6,172 bases of DNA, taken from NCBI GenBank assembly GCA_023436745.1, contig JAEZHZ010000301.1:1-6172 (forward strand). The letters run 5' to 3'. Made by a program: the position numbers and the translations under genes. The DNA comes from Pseudomonadota bacterium. Its GTDB lineage: Bacteria; Pseudomonadota; Alphaproteobacteria; Rhizobiales; Devosiaceae. Shown here in pieces: positions 1 through 5,422 of this stretch (the stretch's first letter is position 1; each line of letters opens with the position of its first letter). The notes under the pieces were generated by a model. That model was given only the letters and a program-made list of their open reading frames with translations, ran no database searches and was not told the DNA's origin.

Positions 1-1865
1 AACCTGCCCCCGAGGCCATCGCACCGGCTCCCGAACCGGCGCCGGAACCCGCTCCTGTCGAGCAGCCGGCACCCGAGCCCGCTCCCGAAGCCCAGGCCGC
101 TCCCGAGCCGCAGGTGACCGAGGCTCCTGCCCCTGCACCCGAGGCTCCGGCACCGGAAGCACCCGCGCCTGAAGCACCTGCCGCCGAGCCGGCTGAACCC
201 GCTCCTGCGCCCGCTCCGGAGCAGCCGCAGGACGCCCAGCCTGCCGACGCCGCCCTCGACATCTCGGCAGACCTCCAGGCCCAGGTCGATCTCTACAACC
301 AGGCCATTGCCGACATGATGGCTGGTGGCGACGTCGTTGCCGCCCAGGCCGAGCTTGGCACCGCGCGCGCCGAGATCGACGCCCTGTGCGCCACGGCCGG
401 TTTTGCCAGCACCGAGGAATGCCTCGCGCAGTACGGCCTGTCGCTGCCGGCCGTGCCAAACCTGCCGGGCGCCGAGCCCGCTGCGTCTCCTGCCGATGTT
501 GCAGCACCGCCTGCCGCCGATGCAGGCGCTCCGGCCACCGAGCCGCCGCTTGAGCCGGTTGATCCCGCGACCATGCCGACCGAGGCACTGCCGGAAGGCG
601 TGACCGGCGAAGCCGCACCGCTCACCGACTCGGGCAAGGAAGAGACCCTGCCCGTCGCACCGGCAACCGACGCCGCCGCGCCTGCCGATGCTCCGGCAGC
701 ACCGGTCGTGGAGGCGCTGGTCGTCACCGAGGAAACGCTCCCGCAGGACGATGCGGCGGCCCAGGCCGAGATCATGCGCACCCTCGCTGCGGAACCCGCC
801 GCCGCCGCGGCCGCCGAGACCGGCACCGAGGTCACGGCCACCGGCAACACCACGGTGACCCAGACGGTCGTCAACAACTACGTCAACAACATCAACAACA
901 TCACCAACGTCACGAACAACACCGTCACCAACGGTAACGTCGTGAACAACACCAACATCCAGCAGAACAACGTCACCGTCATCGAGGAAGCCCCGGTCCA
1001 GACCGTGAACACCGGCGACCTCATCACGCAGGTGATCCTGCAGGTGGGCTCGCAGCTGATCGTGAACTCGATCGGTCAGGACACCGACCGCTTCTACAAT
1101 CCGCAGCAGGACGAGATCTTCTACGAGAACCTGAGCAACGGCCGGACGCGCGAGACCATCACCCGTCCCGACGGCACCCAGGTGGTCACGGTGCGGAACC
1201 GCAACGGCGACGTGCTGCACCGCGTTCGCATCACGCCGGATGGCCGCGAGTACGTGCTCGCCCAGTTCGACGACCGCTACTCCGATCAGCTCGTGGAGTG
1301 GCGTGATCCGGCCGCGAACCTGCCCCCGCTGCGCCTCAACATCCCGGTGCAGGAATACGTACTCGATGCCCGTTACGCCGACGAGGACCAGCTTGAGGTC
1401 TTCTTCAGCCAGCCCCCGGTGGAACAGGTCGCGCGCCTCTATTCCATCGACGAGGTCAAGCGGTCTGCCCGTGTCCGTGACAGCGTGCGGCGCCTCGAAG
1501 TCGGCAACCTCACCTTCAACACCGGTGAGGCCACCATCAGCCGCGACCAGGTCGGCTCGCTGTCCCAGGTCGCCAGCGCCATGCTGGCCCTGATCCAGCA
1601 GAACCCGGCCGAGACCTTCCTGATCGAAGGTCACACCGACGCCGTCGGCTCCGACATCTCCAACCTGCGCCTGTCGGACCTGCGCGCCGCCACCGTGGCC
1701 CGCATCCTCACCGACTTCTACGGCGTGCCGCCGGAGAACCTCGCGACTCAGGGTTATGGCGAGCGCTACCTCAAGGTCCGCACCGAGGCTGCGGAACGCG
1801 AGAACCGCCGCGTCACCATCCGGCGCATCACCCCGCTGGTGACGGTGGTCGGCAACAACGGCTGA
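1..1865 (+). CDS. OmpA-family outer-membrane/peptidoglycan-binding protein, 5' truncated
   Basis: The reading frame is open from base 3 to the TGA at 1863-1865, so the true start and any signal peptide lie outside the window. The GTG at 114 is only an internal codon. Residue numbers below count that GTG as 1. The N-terminal part (bases 3-240) is a Pro/Ala/Glu repeat typical of periplasmic spacers. A short helical segment follows (about 48-110) with two cysteines (C92, C103) that could form a disulfide. Next come a second Ala/Pro-rich linker, an Asn/Thr/Val-rich tract (245-286) and a charged, probably beta-rich region (about 325-425). The C-terminal OmpA/MotB domain (about 461-575) holds GHTDAVGSD and NLRLSDLRA. 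D509 and R524 have the same 15-residue spacing as the meso-diaminopimelate-binding Asp271/Arg286 of E. coli OmpA. The inferred role is anchoring the envelope to peptidoglycan. The OmpA domain is certain, but the function of the long N-terminal part is unknown. Confidence 0.93.
   Translation, partial: PAPEAIAPAPEPAPEPAPVEQPAPEPAPEAQAAPEPQVTEAPAPAPEAPAPEAPAPEAPAAEPAEPAPAPAPEQPQDAQPADAALDISADLQAQVDLYNQAIADMMAGGDVVAAQAELGTARAEIDALCATAGFASTEECLAQYGLSLPAVPNLPGAEPAASPADVAAPPAADAGAPATEPPLEPVDPATMPTEALPEGVTGEAAPLTDSGKEETLPVAPATDAAAPADAPAAPVVEALVVTEETLPQDDAAAQAEIMRTLAAEPAAAAAAETGTEVTATGNTTVTQTVVNNYVNNINNITNVTNNTVTNGNVVNNTNIQQNNVTVIEEAPVQTVNTGDLITQVILQVGSQLIVNSIGQDTDRFYNPQQDEIFYENLSNGRTRETITRPDGTQVVTVRNRNGDVLHRVRITPDGREYVLAQFDDRYSDQLVEWRDPAANLPPLRLNIPVQEYVLDARYADEDQLEVFFSQPPVEQVARLYSIDEVKRSARVRDSVRRLEVGNLTFNTGEATISRDQVGSLSQVASAMLALIQQNPAETFLIEGHTDAVGSDISNLRLSDLRAATVARILTDFYGVPPENLATQGYGERYLKVRTEAAERENRRVTIRRITPLVTVVGNNG
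846..971 (+). other. Asn/Thr/Val-rich low-complexity tract within the OmpA-family protein
   Basis: About 42 residues have asparagine as the dominant residue, with Asn pairs recurring every few residues and separated by Val, Ile or Thr (for example VVNNYVNNINNITNVTNN). Nearly every Asn codon is AAC, so this is consistent with the host's codon use and not an AT-rich insertion. It divides the Pro/Ala-rich N-terminal half from the folded C-terminal half. The alternating beta-branched/Asn pattern could form a beta-solenoid or an oligomerising stalk. That is inference. Confidence 0.7.
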
Positions 1866-1886
1866 TCAGCGCCGATCTGAACCACG

Positions 1887-1918
1887 AAGGCCGGGCTTCA
1901 GCCCGGCCTTTTTCTTTT
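1887..1918 (+). terminator. Rho-independent terminator after the OmpA-family gene
   Basis: A perfect 10-bp stem, AAGGCCGGGC (1887-1896) paired with GCCCGGCCTT (1901-1910), closes a TTCA loop and runs into TTTCTTTT. It begins 21 bases after the stop codon, so it should end the OmpA transcript and isolate the next gene. Confidence 0.93.
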
Positions 1919-1940
1919 CCCGCGTAAACCGGTGACAGCT

Positions 1941-2055
1941 TTTGCGCGGCGTTCGGGCGCAAATACCCCAATATTGCCACAATCGCTGCCGGGCCCGCCC
2001 CCGGCAACCCTTTGCGTCTGCTCGACAAATTTCGAGCCCGTTTCGTGATCACGGG
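1941..2055. other. Intergenic stretch with several short inverted repeats
   Basis: Between the OmpA terminator and the stress-type promoter are several dyads: TTTGCGC/GCGCAAA (1941-1947, 1957-1963), TGCCGGG/CCCGGCA (1987-1993, 2000-2006), CTCGA/TCGAG (2021-2025, 2032-2036) and the palindrome CGTGATCACG (2044-2053). None is followed by a T-run, so they are not obvious terminators. The last lies 6 bases upstream of the promoter's -35 element and could be an operator, but palindromes of this length arise often by chance. No convincing gene is seen here. Confidence 0.3.
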
Positions 2056-2059
2056 ATCG

Positions 2060-2084
2060 GGAACGAATGAAAATAGCGAACGTT
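2060..2084 (+). promoter_or_regulatory. EcfG-type (general stress response sigma) promoter
   Basis: GGAAC (2060-2064) is separated by exactly 16 bases from CGTT (2081-2084). This matches the established alphaproteobacterial EcfG consensus GGAAC-N16/17-CGTT, recognised by the ECF sigma factor released by the PhyR-NepR switch. Transcription would start near 2090, giving a leader of about 30 nt that includes the ribosome-binding site of the gene at 2120. With nine fixed positions, two allowed spacings and both strands, I estimate about 0.1 chance matches in a window this long, assuming equal base frequencies. This match is intergenic and correctly oriented. No other match was found by eye. Confidence 0.78.
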
Positions 2085-2105
2085 CTTTCGGCCATACGGT
2101 AACAC

Positions 2106-2112
2106 AAAGGAG
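2106..2112 (+). promoter_or_regulatory. Ribosome-binding site fixing the start at 2120
   Basis: AAAGGAG lies 7 bases before the ATG at 2120. It selects this start over the in-frame upstream ATG at 2012, which lacks a Shine-Dalgarno sequence and lies upstream of the predicted transcription start. Confidence 0.85.
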
Positions 2113-2119
2113 CGAAATC

Positions 2120-2521
2120 ATGGCAACCCCTGACCGCGATACCGTTTATACCAATGATGGCAACCGCACCGTCTATACTCGGGAGTCGAGCGGGACGGGC
2201 TGGTTTGTCGGCATTATCGTCGCCTTGGCCCTTCTGGCCATTGGCTACCTCGTCTTTTCGGCCAACTCGGGTACCTCCACCACGTCGGTTGACGTGAATG
2301 GTGCCCCGGTGACCAGCACTGAAGCTCCGGCTGACCCGGCCATCGCGCCGGCCCCGATGACCGAAGCTCCGGCCGCTACTCCTGATGCCGCCCCGATGAC
2401 CCAGGCTCCGGCGACTGATACGGCTCCGGCCGCTGACGCCACTGCCCCGGCCACCGATGCTGCTCCGGCCGCTGACACTACGGCCCCGGCCAATACCACT
2501 GCCCCGGCTACCGGCGGCTAA
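2120..2521 (+). CDS. Small single-pass membrane protein with Ala/Pro/Thr-rich periplasmic tail, unknown function
   Basis: This is a 133-residue protein that I do not recognise as a named family. It has a short polar N-terminus with Arg at 6, 16 and 21, one hydrophobic segment at about 28-47 (GWFVGIIVALALLAIGYLVF), and a tail of about 85 residues dominated by Ala, Pro, Thr and Asp. The positive charges before the membrane segment predict a cytoplasmic N-terminus and a periplasmic tail. There is no signal-peptidase or lipobox motif. The tail resembles in composition the Pro/Ala spacer of the OmpA-family protein upstream, without being clearly homologous. The gene is monocistronic: it has an EcfG-type promoter 36 bases upstream of the ATG and a strong terminator downstream. 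A stress-induced envelope protein is the natural inference, but its biochemical role is unknown. Tail alignments may be misleading because low-complexity sequence produces spurious similarity. Confidence 0.88.
   Translation: MATPDRDTVYTNDGNRTVYTRESSGTGWFVGIIVALALLAIGYLVFSANSGTSTTSVDVNGAPVTSTEAPADPAIAPAPMTEAPAATPDAAPMTQAPATDTAPAADATAPATDAAPAADTTAPANTTAPATGG
2423..2500 (+). repeat. Two tandem 39-bp imperfect repeats in the membrane protein's tail
   Basis: Units 2423-2461 and 2462-2500 both begin GCTCCGGCCGCTGAC and encode 13-residue blocks, APAADATAPATDA and APAADTTAPANTT (residues 102-114 and 115-127). The unit is a multiple of three, so repeat gain or loss would change tail length without shifting the frame. 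Confidence 0.75.
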
Positions 2522-2526
2522 AGCAT

Positions 2527-2558
2527 CGATGCCCCAGCCCCTCCCTCTGAGGGCATCG
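2527..2558 (+). other. Short hairpin preceding the terminator
   Basis: CGATGCCC (2527-2534) pairs perfectly with GGGCATCG (2551-2558) around a 16-base loop, starting 5 bases after the stop codon. It lies directly before the terminator at 2562 and may protect the transcript's 3' end. It could also be incidental. Confidence 0.4.
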
Positions 2559-2561
2559 TCC

Positions 2562-2597
2562 AAGGCCCTGGCGCAAGCCGGGGCCTTTCCTTTTTCC
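2562..2597 (+). terminator. Rho-independent terminator after the small membrane protein gene
   Basis: AAGGCCCTGGC (2562-2572) and GCCGGGGCCTT (2577-2587) form an 11-bp stem with one G-U pair and a GCAA tetraloop, followed by TCCTTTTTCC. It closes the stress-type transcription unit and separates it from the DUF533 gene. Confidence 0.9.
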
Positions 2598-2696
2598 GAA
2601 GCGCGCCGGGCCCTCTGTCATCCTCTTTTATCCAGCCACCTCTGTCGCCACAGCCTTGCGCCGAAGCGGCCGGTTTCCCAAATGCAATGTTCAGCC

Positions 2697-2703
2697 AAGG
2701 GAG
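2697..2703 (+). promoter_or_regulatory. Ribosome-binding site of the DUF533 gene
   Basis: AAGGGAG lies 5 bases before the ATG at 2709 and selects that start. The Shine-Dalgarno sequence is part of the perfect palindrome GGGAGCTCCC (2699-2708), which abuts the start codon. Confidence 0.75.
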
Positions 2704-2708
2704 CTCCC

Positions 2709-3392
2709 ATGTTCAACATCGATCAGATCGTCAAAGCCCTGCAGACCGACCCCTCTGCCCAGAAGAATGCCATGAGCGGTGCCGCCGGGCTTGCTGCCGG
2801 CCTGCTGCTCGGAGGCGGCGGTCTCGGCAAGATCGGCAAGGACGCAGTTAAGCTGGGTGCCCTGGCAGCTGTCGGCGGTCTCGCCTACCAGGCCTGGCAG
2901 AAATACCAGTCGGGCCAGGGCGCAGGCACGCTCTCCTCCGAGGACGCCTTCATTCCGTCCCCGTCCGATCAGGGTGCACATGAAGAACTCGGCAAGACGC
3001 TGGTGCGCGCGATGATCGCCGCCGCCAAGGCCGACGGCCGCATCGATGCCGAGGAAAAGGAAAAGATCTTCTCGCGTCTCGAAGGCATGTCGCTGTCGTC
3101 CGAGGAGAAGGCCTGGGTCTTCGACGAACTGTCCAGTCCGCTCGACATCAACGCGGTGGCGGCCCGCGCCGACACCCCCGAGCACGCTGCGGAGGTCTAT
3201 GCAGCTTCGCTGATCGCGATAACTGCCGATACGGCGGCCGAGCGCGCCTATCTCGATGCGCTCGCCATCAAGCTCGGTCTCGATCCGGCGCTCGTTGCAG
3301 AAATCCACAGCGCCGCTGGAGAGAAGGCGCCCGAGCCCTCGCCGACCCCGGCTTCCCCTTTCGCCTACACCCCGGCGAGCGGCAATCTCTGA
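2709..3392 (+). CDS. DUF533 / YebE-like protein with TerB-like domain
   Basis: This 227-residue protein has the layout of the DUF533 family (E. coli YebE, described as an inner-membrane protein). A short N-terminal helix (residues 1-20) precedes a Gly/Ala/Leu-rich segment (about 22-62) that could insert in or lie on the membrane. A helical C-terminal region (about 90-210) follows. LVRAMIAAAKADGRIDAEE (98-116) is the acidic helix-turn signature shared with the tellurite-resistance TerB fold. A Pro/Ala/Ser-rich tail ends the protein. The start at 2709 is supported by AAGGGAG at 2697-2703 and by the family-like opening MFNIDQIVKAL. The in-frame open sequence upstream (2457-2708) overlaps the preceding gene and its terminator and is not coding. 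The family has no established biochemical function. Envelope stress or metal-related roles are guesses from the TerB relationship. Confidence 0.9.
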   Translation: MFNIDQIVKALQTDPSAQKNAMSGAAGLAAGLLLGGGGLGKIGKDAVKLGALAAVGGLAYQAWQKYQSGQGAGTLSSEDAFIPSPSDQGAHEELGKTLVRAMIAAAKADGRIDAEEKEKIFSRLEGMSLSSEEKAWVFDELSSPLDINAVAARADTPEHAAEVYAASLIAITADTAAERAYLDALAIKLGLDPALVAEIHSAAGEKAPEPSPTPASPFAYTPASGNL

Positions 3393-3398
3393 TCTCTC

Positions 3399-3440
3399 CG
3401 GCGCGCGGTCACACGCATGTGCGTTCTTGATCGCGCGCCG
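3399..3440 (+). other. GC-rich hairpin between the DUF533 and monooxygenase genes
   Basis: CGGCGCGCG (3399-3407) pairs perfectly over 9 bp with CGCGCGCCG (3432-3440). The 24-base loop holds a smaller dyad, ACGCA/TGCGT (3413-3417, 3420-3424). It begins 6 bases after the DUF533 stop codon. No T-run follows, so it is not a canonical terminator. It may stabilise or partly terminate the upstream transcript, or form part of the leader of the next gene. Confidence 0.5.
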
Positions 3441-3475
3441 CAGCGGCTCCATGTCGGGCCAACAGAGAGGTCATC

Positions 3476-4513
3476 ATGGAACTCGGACTTTATTCCTTTG
3501 TCGAGAACACCCCGGATCCGCTGAACGGCAACCGGCTGCAGTCGCCGGCAGAGCGCCTGCGGGATCTGCTCGAGGAGATCGAACTGGCCGATCAGCTCGG
3601 CCTGTCATTCTTCGGCATCGGGGAGCATCACCGCCCCGACTACGTGGCGTCCGCGCCGACCACCATCCTCGCCGCTGCCGCCGCACGCACCAGGTCCATC
3701 CGGCTCTCCACCGCCGTCACCGTCCTCAGTTCCGAGGACCCGATCCGCGTATGGCAGCAGTTCGCCACGATCGACCTGATCAGCAACGGCCGCGCCGAGA
3801 TCATGGCCGGCCGAGGCAGCTTCATCGAGAGCTTCCCGCTCTTCGGCTACGACCTCAACGACTATGATGATCTGTTCGAGGAGAAGCTGGCCATGCTTCT
3901 CAAGTTGCGCGAGGGCGGCAAAGTGGAATGGCCCGGCAGCAAGCACACCAGGCCCATACCCGGCATCGCCGTCTACCCGCAACCCGTCCAGCAGCCCATT
4001 CCGCTATGGATCGCGGTAGGTGGCACTCCGAACTCGGTGGCTCGCGCTGCCTATTATGGCCTGCCGCTGATGATTGCCATCATCGGCGGACAGCCCCGCC
4101 AGTTCGCGCCACTGGTGGAGTTCTACCACAAGACTGCCGCCCAGGTCGGCCATGCGGGCAAACTGAAGGTCGGCGTCAGCGGCCACGGCTTCATCGCCGA
4201 GGACAGCCAGGCGGCCCGCGATATCGCCTTCCCCTCCCATAACGCCACCATGAGCCGCATCGGCAAGGAGCGCGGCTGGCCGCCCACCACCCGGGCGCAG
4301 TTCGATGCCGGCGCAACGCCCGAGGGCGCCTATTACATGGGCTCCCCGCAGGAGGTGATCGACAAGATCCTTATGCAGCACGAATGGTTCGGGCATGACC
4401 GGTTCGGCCTGCAGCTCAGCGTCGGCACCGTGCCACACGACAAGGTCATGAAAGCCATCGAGCTCTATGGCACGGTGGTGAAGCCGGCCATCGACAAGGC
4501 GCTCGGGTCCTGA
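3476..4513 (+). CDS. LLM-class flavin-dependent oxidoreductase (luciferase-like monooxygenase)
   Basis: This 345-residue protein has the length and layout of the bacterial-luciferase-like TIM-barrel flavoenzymes, which use reduced FMN or F420 to oxidise a small organic substrate in the cytoplasm. Visible family features are the first barrel strand MELGLYSF, the early GIGEHHRPDYVASAP segment (about 47-61), RLSTAVTVLSSEDPIRVWQQFATIDLISNGR (about 76-106), the flavin-phosphate-region motif IMAGRGSF, and PIPLWIAVGG near the middle. The MGSPQEVIDKI segment towards the C-terminus is typical of the class. It resembles the Atu2307-like (structure 2I7G) subgroup, but that is from memory. The substrate cannot be told from sequence. 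The start is supported by AGAGAGG at 3464-3470, 5 bases upstream. No reductase partner is adjacent. The gene ends one base from the stop of the opposing small gene, without a terminator. Confidence 0.93.
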   Translation: MELGLYSFVENTPDPLNGNRLQSPAERLRDLLEEIELADQLGLSFFGIGEHHRPDYVASAPTTILAAAAARTRSIRLSTAVTVLSSEDPIRVWQQFATIDLISNGRAEIMAGRGSFIESFPLFGYDLNDYDDLFEEKLAMLLKLREGGKVEWPGSKHTRPIPGIAVYPQPVQQPIPLWIAVGGTPNSVARAAYYGLPLMIAIIGGQPRQFAPLVEFYHKTAAQVGHAGKLKVGVSGHGFIAEDSQAARDIAFPSHNATMSRIGKERGWPPTTRAQFDAGATPEGAYYMGSPQEVIDKILMQHEWFGHDRFGLQLSVGTVPHDKVMKAIELYGTVVKPAIDKALGS

Positions 4514-4514
4514 C

Positions 4515-4736
4515 CTATTTGCCGCTGCGCCTGATCGACTTGATTGCGAGCGGCGGCTGGCCGGACTTTTCGGCGATCGCCCGGTCCTGCTCTTCGATGG
4601 CGGCCTTTGCAGGTTCGTCGCCGTCGAGGCCACCGAGCAGGCTCGCGTCGACCTTGCGGTTCGAGCGCTGCGAGCCGTCCTCGTAGATCACGTCGAACAG
4701 GACGAATTCGGTGCGGGCTGTCGGTTTCCTGGCCAT
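4515..4736 (-). CDS. Small conserved-looking hypothetical protein (73 aa)
   Basis: I do not recognise this protein. The chosen start (ATG at 4736-4734) has GGAG at 4747-4744, 7 bases upstream. An in-frame ATG at 4778 would add 14 residues but would run through a hairpin and lacks a clear ribosome-binding site. The 73-residue product begins MARKPTARTEFVLFDVIYEDGSQ, which looks like two beta-strands with a turn. An acidic Ala/Glu-rich stretch (EEQDRAIAEKSG) and a basic end (IKSIRRSGK) follow. There are no cysteines, membrane segment or signal peptide, so it is probably cytoplasmic. The basic ends and FDVIYEDGSQRSNRKV could suggest a nucleic-acid or protein adaptor, but nothing supports a specific role. 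It ends with TAG, lies downstream of the HlyU-family gene on the same strand, and is convergent with the monooxygenase gene at a distance of 1 base. Confidence 0.7.
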   Translation of the reverse strand: MARKPTARTEFVLFDVIYEDGSQRSNRKVDASLLGGLDGDEPAKAAIEEQDRAIAEKSGQPPLAIKSIRRSGK

Positions 4737-4759
4737 CTCGATACTCCAATATTGATGGC

Positions 4760-4795
4760 GCTCCCACCCGGGGAGCACCAGCCGCCTTGCGCGGC
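4760..4795 (-). other. Two tandem hairpins in the gap between the HlyU-family and small hypothetical genes
   Basis: GCTCCC/GGGAGC (4760-4765, 4771-4776; 5-base loop) and GCCGC/GCGGC (4781-4785, 4791-4795; 5-base loop) sit side by side in the 96-base gap. Neither is followed by a T-run on the minus strand. They could partly terminate the upstream operon or structure the leader of the 73-residue gene. The remainder of the gap shows no convincing promoter. Confidence 0.4.
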
Positions 4796-4832
4796 ATAAT
4801 TCTGCTGAATGGAAGGGCAGGAATTCCCGCGT

Positions 4833-5123
4833 CTAGCGGAAGATTCCCTCGCCCTGCTCGTCGATGATCTGCCGGCCTTTGGACAGCGCCAGCGCCACCA
4901 GATCGTCGCGAGAACTCATGCGGTCGGCGCGAACGAAGCGGTAGGTCTTCATCTCGCCGTCCACTTCCTTCTCGATCGTGCCGGCCAGCTGCAGCTCGCT
5001 GCCGGCCTTCATCTCAATCGCCTTGATCAGGAAGCCCTTGTAGTTCTCTTCCCCGAAGACCTTGTCTCCGCCGTCCGCGTTCGTGTCGGAACCACCGCCG
5101 AACAGCTTCTTCAGAAACGACAT
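4833..5123 (-). CDS. HlyU-family (PF10115-like) protein
   Basis: This 96-residue protein opens MSFLKKLFGGG and has the family's typical core: YKGFLIKAIEMKAGSELQLAG (about residues 28-48), then EVDGEMKTYRFVRADRMSSRDD, then the ending KGRQIIDEQGEGIF. Length and motifs fit the small alphaproteobacterial proteins annotated as HlyU transcriptional activators. That name comes from a single family member. This fold is not the ArsR-type HlyU of Vibrio, so a DNA-binding role should not be assumed. The ATG at 5123-5121 has GAGGAGA at 5135-5129, 5 bases upstream. The gene follows the DUF2442 gene by 13 bases, within which its ribosome-binding site lies, so the two are almost certainly co-transcribed. 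It ends with TAG. Confidence 0.88.
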   Translation of the reverse strand: MSFLKKLFGGGSDTNADGGDKVFGEENYKGFLIKAIEMKAGSELQLAGTIEKEVDGEMKTYRFVRADRMSSRDDLVALALSKGRQIIDEQGEGIFR

Positions 5124-5136
5124 GCCGGTCTCCTCG

Positions 5137-5418
5137 TTAGTATCGTCGTGCCCGCGGTACCACGAGCTCGCCCCGCTTTTCCATCTCTTCGCGCAGCCAG
5201 CCCGGCGAGATGTCGAAGTGGTTCGGCCAGGTGGGCACGCCGTTGGCCAGCCCGACCTTGCCGAAGTAGCTCCGCTCGCGCAATGGCTCGGTGCCCTCGC
5301 CCCGCTCGCCGAGCATCTGCGCCGCATCGAACGTGCCGTGGCTGCCGTCCGAGAACGTCACCACCAGCCGAAACGGCACGACCGCACGGATAGCGGTGAC
5401 TTTGAGGGGCGCGGCCAC
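5137..5418 (-). CDS. DUF2442 domain-containing protein
   Basis: This 93-residue protein spans essentially one DUF2442 domain. The strands VTAIRAVVPFRLVVTFSDGSHGTFDAAQML (residues 7-36) are followed by PLRERSYFGKVGLANGVPTWPNHFDISPGWLREEM (about 45-79), the family's characteristic G-x-P-x-WPN…D-x-S-x-x-x-L region. The family is small, cytoplasmic and of unknown function, and some members occur beside toxin-antitoxin-like genes. No toxin partner is seen here. The start is GTG (5418-5416), 4 bases after the rpoD stop codon, with no clear Shine-Dalgarno sequence. Translation is therefore probably coupled to rpoD termination. No in-frame ATG exists nearby to replace it. The final residues (PRARRY) run up to the ribosome-binding site of the HlyU-family gene. 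Confidence 0.88.
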   Translation of the reverse strand: MAAPLKVTAIRAVVPFRLVVTFSDGSHGTFDAAQMLGERGEGTEPLRERSYFGKVGLANGVPTWPNHFDISPGWLREEMEKRGELVVPRARRY

Positions 5419-5422
5419 GTGG

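Noticed and set aside
293..877. Long open frame on the minus strand opposite the OmpA-family gene
   Set aside because: It is a low-complexity Ala/Ser/Gly translation produced by the complement of Ala/Pro/Glu codons in GC-rich DNA, with no ribosome-binding site or family likeness.
2061..2082. LexA/SOS box
   Set aside because: The two GAAC copies (2061-2064 and 2078-2081) are 13 bases apart, not the 7-base spacing of the alphaproteobacterial LexA direct repeat.
2012..2119. Longer start (ATG at 2012) for the small membrane protein
   Set aside because: It has no Shine-Dalgarno sequence, it lies upstream of the predicted EcfG transcription start, and the ATG at 2120 has a strong ribosome-binding site at the right distance.
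2656..2684. Housekeeping promoter for the DUF533 gene (TTGCGC, 17 bases, CAAATG)
   Set aside because: The -10 element matches TATAAT too poorly to support a call.
2691..3452. 253-codon minus-strand open frame over the DUF533 gene
   Set aside because: The plus-strand DUF533 protein has clear family motifs and a ribosome-binding site. The antisense translation has a shadow-like Arg/Gly-rich composition.
3256..3867. Plus-strand open frame spanning the DUF533 end and the monooxygenase start
   Set aside because: It overlaps two well-supported genes in another frame and is Arg/Pro-rich with no recognisable domain.
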